Of a stretch of 64,000 nt of DNA, positions 51,701-60,700 are shown piece by piece. Made by a program: the position numbers and the translations under genes. The DNA is from Mimachlamys varia (lineage: Eukaryota > Mollusca > Bivalvia > Pectinida > Pectinidae). Position 1 is the stretch's first letter. Every line of letters begins with the position of its first letter. The stretch spans positions 19,094,757-19,158,756 of the forward strand of contig OX392543.1 in NCBI GenBank assembly GCA_947623455.1. Reading direction: 5' to 3'. The notes beneath the pieces are model-generated. The model saw only the letters and a program-made list of their open reading frames with translations. It searched no databases and was not told where the DNA came from.

Positions 51701-54700
51701 GTCCTTACATGCTGGTGTACATGTATATAATTTGATGGAGTAATAATTATAAAACCTTTAGATTGCAAACTGATATTTAATATACTTCTATGGAAATAGA
51801 TTATAATATATACAGGGTCAATAGATACAGTTGTATGTACGTCCTTAACAGTTTAAAGTTGACTATTTAAATATATAATCACGATAGGAAAGACCTCACA
51901 CAGTCAAAATTGGCTGAAATATTTTTTCCACATTTGTATAATGTTAAAAAGGATCTTAAACTAATATAGTTTCTATTTCAAATAAAACTGAAGAAAATCA
52001 TAAATCTTAAGACTTGTTTCATAAATCTCATGAAATGTAAAAACCTATGAGGCTATGTGTATATGACTAATTATCAGCATGAAATTTCCTTTAGACTTGA
52101 GGCTGTGCAAATGTATATTTAATTTACATAATGTAAAACAGGAAATTCTCGCCCTGTCTTTATTTCGCCCTCTCATGAAAAGATTTGAATTTGCCCTGTC
52201 TTTATTTCGCCCTCTCATGAAAAGATTTGAATTTGCCCTGTCTTTATTCCGCCCTCTCATGAAACATTTGAATTTGCCCTGTCTTTATTCCGCCCTCTCA
52301 TGAAACATTTGAATTTGCCCTGTCTTTATTCCGCCCTCTCATGAAACATTTGAATTTGCCCTGTCTTTATTTCGACCTCTCATGAAACATTTGAATTTGC
52401 CCTGTCTTTATTCCGCCCTCTCATGAAACATTTGAATTTGCCCTGTCTTTATTTCGACCTCTCATGAAAAGATTTGAATTTGCGCTGTCTTGAAATCGCC
52501 CTCTCAAACTTGGGTCATCATCGTACATGTAATATGAGATGCAAGCCTATGCTTGGGAAAATATTCGCCCTGTGTTAGTTGCCTTCTATTGCTGGGCGAA
52601 AAGGGCAAAAATAAAAAAGCGTGAATTTTTCCAGTTTTACAGTATACATAAACATAATCCTCAAGTCATCATCTACTTCAGCTGAAATAAACTGTTTATC
52701 TCCAACAATACTTACAATTTGATAAGAAATTTCACAGACTGTAAATTACATTCAATAATCACAGAAGTGGCAGTAAGAAATGTTAAGGACACGTATACAC
52801 CAAACTAACATTTAAAGCCTAATTCAGATCAGAAGCAACATGATCTCGTATGACATAAAACTGAAATAAAATCTTGACAGCAAACACATCAAAATAGACA
52901 AGTACCTGGAAAATGAAGATATTGGAAAATCCTTTCGATTGCTCCGTTAATGCAACACTTCAAATCTTGTTGGGCATTACATCCGGTAATTAAGTGACAA
53001 AAGTTGTCATTTAATCGATACACATCCACTTGAAGGCCTTATCCAGAATTATCAAGATTTTGTAAAATGTTAAAATTCACATATTAGTTGAACCTTTGAT
53101 GGGAAACTTGATACCTTAAGCTTCCAGAATGACAGTTACCCAGTGATGTATAGCTAGCTCAGTGTTATTATAACTGTGCACAGCCTTTTAGGTTGTGTGC
53201 CAGTTTCATGTCAGAATGATTTCTTAAAGTCTAATAAGACTGTGTTGAATTTGGAACTTAAAATTCAAAAGCACACTTATATTTTATATGGCATTAATGT
53301 CCATCGTCGTTCCGATTCTCCACTCAACAATGCCTGCATAAAATCCGACTTATAGTTTGAATATTTCATTTCCTCCCACACGGCAAATGTTATTATACAC
53401 ACTGCCAGGTAAAAAATACATGAATGTTCCTTATGCACATATAGATTGGCACTAGAAATTACTGATCTGAATAGAGTTGAAAAATAGGACAGGGAGCCTT
53501 CTTTGGCTCCAGATTTAACTGGGGTCATCTAGTCAGTACAGATCGTGTATGGATCGTGTATTGGGTCGGTTCTATAGAGTTTGTAACACTAAAACCATAA
53601 TGTGTTCCCTTTACATACCTGTATAACCAAGTTTGTACACATACATGTATATGTATACAAAATATACACCAGGTCACCAACTTGTTAGCTTGGAATTTTA
53701 ATTTATCAACTTTTTATTCCATTGCCTTTAATTTGTTTCATTTTTATTATAAACATCACTTATTTTTAAATCACATTTTTAGTTCTAATTCTGTCATATG
53801 ATCATAAATAAGGGGAAAAAAATTACATTTATAATCTATATACCAGAACATGTATTGAAGAAAAAAATATTTCTTGTAAACTAACCAAGCTTTGCTAATT
53901 TGTCCCTACAATACCTATACACACATGGAATCCACTTTGTTGTTAACAATGCTTTGTCAGCCTATGCATTATCTTTTATAATATTCTATTGAACAAATGA
54001 AAAATAACAAAATTCTGAAACTTTAGTGGATAAATTCTAAATGTTTCTTGCAAAACAGTTTGGTGGTAAAATAGAAAGATATTGAATTGTTTTCACTGGA
54101 TCAAGAGTTTTAGCTTTTAATCTCTTACAAACTAATTTGACCTTTACTTTATCAAGAATACAAGTCGGCAATAATTCAAAACACAGTGATAACAACTGAT
54201 ATAGGTACTGGCCTGGTCAGTAAAACTTCATAAAATCATCAAATTTAACACTCATTTGATACAGATAGCTGACAACAATGTTTAAATTTAATTCCAACTG
54301 AAGTCAACACCAGTACTATAGTGTGGATCCTGGATTGTTATGTCAACAGAGAATAAAAATAGCAAATATACCTAACAGAATTCTGAATACCACAGAATTT
54401 AACTGATGGTGAAACTTGCATAATCAGCAACCAAAGGTCATATGGTATAGTGGAGGTCATTTCAATTTAATTGTATAGTACATGTTCAGCTGTAGCAGAA
54501 AGAATAACAATTCATCAGTGATAAAAATATATCAAACAGTTAACCTGTAATAAAAACAATTTTGGGTAGCATATGAATTTTGTGTATACAGTAAAACCTG
54601 CTATAAAGGACACCTCTATATTAAGGGCACTTGTGTATATAAAGGACAGACTCTACAGACCCAATCAGTACCATGGTACAATTTACCTCTGTATAAAGGA

Positions 54701-57700
54701 CACCTGTCTATAAAGGGCACTTTTGCTCTGTCCCTTGGGTGTCATTTATAGACATGACTAACTGTATTTACATACAGTATATCCATGCATTTATTACTGG
54801 TACAAACTAGACTTGCTTATAATTAAGAGTTTGTTTGTTTGTTTGTTGTTTTGACTGGTTATACATGTACATCCACTTCAATATTGTATTAATTAATTAA
54901 TAAGAGCTACTTCCCTTGACAATAATCAGATTCGTCTTTCATTTTGATTCTGTGCATTAATTTTTTTTCCAAAGAGACAATATTAATGCTTAAACTTAAG
55001 TAGAAGTTTGGTATAATTAGATCAAGTATTTCTATTTTCACACCTAAGATTGAAATTCTTTAACAAGTTTTAACTATGAATTCCATGTCCAGATTCTGAA
55101 ATAATTTATTATCCGTGTTTATTTATTTATCTAATTTTGGGTCAAAATTGTGAATACTTCAGCTGCATAAAGAACCCCTTATGAAGCACAGTTTATATGT
55201 TTTAACTCCATAGTTATGAATCCTTTAATGCATTAAGGAAAAGCCAGAAGATAGGGAAGAAAACTGTAGACTGCAACCTGCTGAACTTATCGTGTTCTTC
55301 CACATCTGCAAGAAGAAACATTTACCTGGAATTAAACCTTCTGAAATTTTTCCACTGGAAAAATATAAAAGTAGAGAAAAATCAACTTACTGAAGTATTT
55401 GAGCGTCTCGGCAATTTGTTCTGTTGTCAGTTCAATGTCCTGGTCAAGGGGGATAACTGGTGTCTGTATCCAGTCCTCGTTCTCGTAACCACAGAAGTTT
55501 GTTATGGTATCTGCACGGAGGCGATATTTGGGGATCTGTTCCTCAATCAAGCTAAAGATCTCGACTTCAGGCAGATCGGCACTGTTACACACGTCTGGAA
55601 ATCCCAATCAGAATGACTAATACAGTACCACATTAAAACACTGTACATAAATTAATGCAGGTATTTATACTAACCATTAACATTTCAGAATGATTTTATA
55701 AACAAATTTCAAAATCACTCCAAACTGTGCAAGTATTTGCCACAAAAAAAAAACATTAAAACACTGTACATAAATTAATGCAAGTATTTACTACTCACCA
55801 TTAACATTTCAGAATGATTTTATAAACAAATTTCAAAATCACTCCAAACTGTGCAAGTATAAGCCACAAAAAATAAGCCTGCAAAAGAATGATTCCATGC
55901 CTCTACCTGTAAGATAGATTTAGAATAATAAACAAATGTAACACAATCTTAATTTGTTTTACATTGCATAATTACTCAATGATAAATTAAGTGTATATAT
56001 ACCACTTATAGGGAAACAGGAAAAAAGGACACATCTTTGGAAACAAAAAGCAGCTTTAAACTGTCAATGAAATGGAATTCCTGCAGACACATTTAATTGC
56101 TTCAGCCTTAAACAAAAAATTCAAAATGCACTTGACAGGAAATTTATTTCATGAAAAATGTGGACCTAGTATAATGTTTATAAATCACTTACGATTGAAT
56201 AATCATTACTTCAAAGCTTATTCTTCACAACTTCCTCATATTTTCTGTAATGTTCAATTTCTGAAATCTCCTAAACATATTATTTTAATTATAACATAAA
56301 AAATACGAAACTTTATTATAAATCTTTCAAATCCAATAATGATCAATTAATTAATGTATAACTTTTCTGTTTTAATGAAATTCAGAATAAAATCAATAAA
56401 TATTTATGTTCAATTTTACTCCCAAAAATTTATAATGAACTATTCCAACATTTGATTTGGAAGAGTTCAAATGTGTTTTTGGGGTTGAATGAGTTAACAA
56501 ACAAAATTGAACGATAAATGCTGTATACAAAATTACCCTCCAACAACATTCAATCTTAGTATCAATATTTAATTTTTTTCTCTCTCATTTTTGATGCAGT
56601 TATCCATAATATACTGTATATATTATATATATATAGAGAGAGAGAGCACATGAATGCATTAAAAACAATACCAGTGATGTTATCCGCACAAGTTTCACAT
56701 AACCTTGAAATTCAAATGTCAGAAAATTTAGGGACTCAAAACCATCCAAATTGACAACGGCATGTACAGTTTGTACAACATTGCAATTGACCTGGCAGAC
56801 ATATACTCTGTATATATAACACTGTATAACATATCTATCATGTTGTAGGAGCCAGAGAGTGTTACATCACCAGGTCGTTATCAAACACATTCCAGGTAAC
56901 ACAGGTAAGCCCCAGGTGTGTGAAGGTGAGTTATCTATAAGTTAACGTCAACACGACCGTAATACATTGTATAAGCTAATTTATCAAACTTCAATTACTA
57001 CAAAATTTATTTGACCTAATAAGGGCACCAAAGCACCAATAAATTATAAAATGATGCATCCTGATCCTCACAAAAGAAATATGTACATTATTATTTGTAC
57101 ATACATATATACAGTGATTTTGTTTGCCCAGTTTTACAGCCGATATGTAAGTCTGTTTCCCTCAGTCAAAATCGTTGTTGTTTCCCAAAATGAAGCAAAA
57201 TTCAAGAATATTTCCCCAATTTATCAGAAAATCCTACTAATTTGCCTGAACATCATAAGTGATATATGGTATTTATTTCCAACTTTGAACAAATCCAAAT
57301 TATTTAAAACTATTAAAAATTAGAAATACTGTCCATATTTATATGTTTGAGAATGCTTACCCTGATAATAATGGGTCACTCACAGATTATTCAATATGAT
57401 TCGTAATGCAGCTCTGATTTTGTTGAATTACTGTAAGTCTGAAATTTCATATACAGCACTGTGTCCTGGTGACAGAAAATGTGCAACTACAATTTAGCCA
57501 GTTAAATGGCTTATATCATAAGTTCTAGAATGGCAAAACTCCAAAATTTTATGATAAGCACCATATTCTACATTTCAAAATAAAGGTGTTGCTTGACCTA
57601 GCGACCTTTAGGTATCCGGGTCACCACATACCGGATTCAGATAAAATTGTTTAATTTTTAAATCAAATAGTCTTATTTATTCTACAAGGATGTAATTTAA

Positions 57701-60700
57701 AGATCCTTGTCCCGCTGTGCTCACTGTTCTTCTATGGTAAATTCTCTCCCTTAATCTTGTTTAGGTATAGTTCATGCAAGTCAGTTGATTATAGGCATTT
57801 ATAGTGGATAGTTCTGACATTTTGGGTTAAAATTCCAGTCTTAACCTATTAAATCCTAAAGACATATTTGAACTCTTCCAATACTAAGGTTGGAACAGTT
57901 CATCATGGAATTTCAGGGGTGAATTGATTATAATTTAATCCATTTTCTTCATTTTTTTTCAATTAAATTCATTTAGTCCTGTCATGTATTGTTTTCTTTT
58001 CATAGATAATTTAGGAAAGCTGATACTCTGTCAAAGTTAAGAGTTATATTGGACAAAATAGTTTCCAACGTTTTATTCCAGTTTCTGCCAGCTGTGGTAT
58101 GTAAATGATTAATATACTTATTAATCCTAGCCCGAGATTTCTCTGGCCCTTACACCGGACTTAAGACATTTTGACAGATAGAGGTCTGATTTCCATTATA
58201 TCTCATGCTCTTTACAAAAAGTAACAGATTAACAACTAGTACCAATCTAAACTGATCACTTTAATAAGAAAGTTTATTCCATTAGCAGATAGCTATTGAA
58301 TGTACCACATTTTGTCAAATATCAATGTGCAGGTTACTGTTATCTGGGGAGGGATTATCTACCAGATATATATATTCACCCCCCTCCCCCATGCACACAC
58401 GCTTGTAATAGCAACTGATAGGACAAGAAGGTAAACAGCAAGTCATGGAAATTGCAGCACAGAAAATTTCTGTCATGATTTCAGCATGAGTCTGTGAAAA
58501 TATCCGGCAACGAAAAAATTACTTCAAGCTAAAAGTAATTGCATGTACATTGAGTGGGTGTTAAATATGTATTACGTACATGTTGCCAGGTGTATATCTA
58601 TTCAGATAACAAACAGGTAGATTTAAATATGACAAACATCTACATATACAGGTACAGGTGTGTCATATATAAACCCACACTTGCATTTCTACAACACAAT
58701 GTATGCATCATTTGCAAACATACTGAACTCTTAAGGATCCCTGTCTCACTATACACTATGTTTTTTCTTATATAATTACCTCCCCTTAAGGATCCCTGTC
58801 TCACTGTACTGTAGTTTTTTGTATACAATCACCTCCCCTTTTGGATCCCTGTTCCACTCACAGTATTGTGTTTTTTCCTATACAATTACCTCCCCTTGAG
58901 GATCCCGGGCCCTGTCACACTCACAGTACTGAGGTTTTTTCTATACAATTACATCCCCTTAAGGATCACTGTCCCACTCACATTAATGTGGTATTTCCTA
59001 TACAATTACCTGCCCTTGAGGATCCCTGTCCCACTCATCGTACACTGGTATTTCCTATACAATTACCTCCCCTTAAGGATGCCTGTCCCACTCATCGTAC
59101 ACTGGTATTTCCTATACAATTACCTCCCCTTAAGGATGCCTGTCCCACTCATCGTACAGTGGTTTTTCCTATACAATGACCCCCCTCCACCCTTGAGGAT
59201 CCCTGTCCCATGCACAGTATTGTGGTTTTTCCTATACAATTACCTCCCCTTGAGGATCTCGGGGCCCTATCCCACTTACATTACTGAGGTTTTTCCTATA
59301 CAATGACCTCCCCTTGAGGATCCCTGTCCCACTGCACTGCGGTTCTTCCTATATATACAGTTATCTCCCCTTGATGTTCCCTGTCCCACTGCACTGTAGT
59401 TTTTCCTATACAATCATAAATTACCTCCCCTAGAGGATCCTAATTATCCTTCTTCACTCAGTCTGTGGTTTTTCCTTTACACAGTTACCTCCCTTTAAGG
59501 ATCCCTGCCCAACTCTACTGTAGTTATTTCTATGCCATTACCTCCCTTTGGATCCCTGTCCCACTGCATTGTGGTTTTTCTACAATTACCTCCCCTTGAG
59601 GATCCCTTGCCAACTGCACTCAGTCTGTGGGTTTTTCCTTTACACAGTTACCTCCCCTTAAGGATCCCTGCCCCACTCTACTGTAGTTCTTTCTATGTCA
59701 TTACCTCCCTTTGGATCCCTGTCCCACTGCGCTGGAGGCTGGGGCTTTCTATACACAGTTACTTTTCTTTAGCATCCCTCTTCCACTGCATTGTGGTTTT
59801 TCTTTTATACAGAAAGCTGTGGTTCTTCCTATATATACAGTTATCTCCCCTTAATTGTAGGGCATTTTGGTCAGTAGAATTTCTGTTGAATAGGGGCTCA
59901 ATGAGTGATTCTGAAATCTGGAGCTTGGATCTCAGTCTAGCCTTGCTGAATTCTTACACTTAGAATTATAAATATTCTTAGTGATATTTTGTTTACTGAT
60001 ATCATTTCCTATGTATATATAATAACCACTAATTATCCTCCTAAAACCTTGAAGACTAACCTCACAACACAAATATGAACTTGTCAGGATGTTCTTGGGA
60101 GAACTACATTTATTGCATTTTTACCAGTAAAATATTGAAAATCATTCATTCTATAAAAGTGATATTTTTCAATAGTGAGAAATATGATATTTTTCACTAG
60201 TGAGAAATATGATATTTTTCACAAGTGAAAAATATCACTTTTTATAGTTATATAAAGTTATATTATAGTTATATCACCTTTTTCTGATTTGACCAATCAG
60301 TCTACCTCTACAAAAGACATTTGGGAAAATCAAAAGCTGCCGCTGTAGAAAAATATCGAAATATTAGCCCCACTCATGAAATATATTTGATATTACTGAA
60401 GACACCGTTCAATATCCTCAGAAATATCTCCTACTATTATAATAGATATTTTTCTCGTCTGATTGTAAGGGTGAATTTTGGGTTAACACCTGAATTTCAG
60501 TATACAGCATATATTATATAGTTGTAGGCATTGTACTGGGCTATATAGATAATACTGCATAAACAAATATAGAGTGATATAGTAGCTCTTTTGAAGTGTA
60601 GTTAAGGGTGTATGTTATATATGATTGGGCGATACATAAGTAGCTGATTGATACTCAAACAATTTTCATCAGAATAAATCAGACGTTTGATAAAAACTTC

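Noticed and set aside
58841..59306. Proline- and leucine-rich frames on plus
   Set aside because: They lie in a degenerate 55-bp minisatellite; three overlapping frames are open and none has splice or start support.
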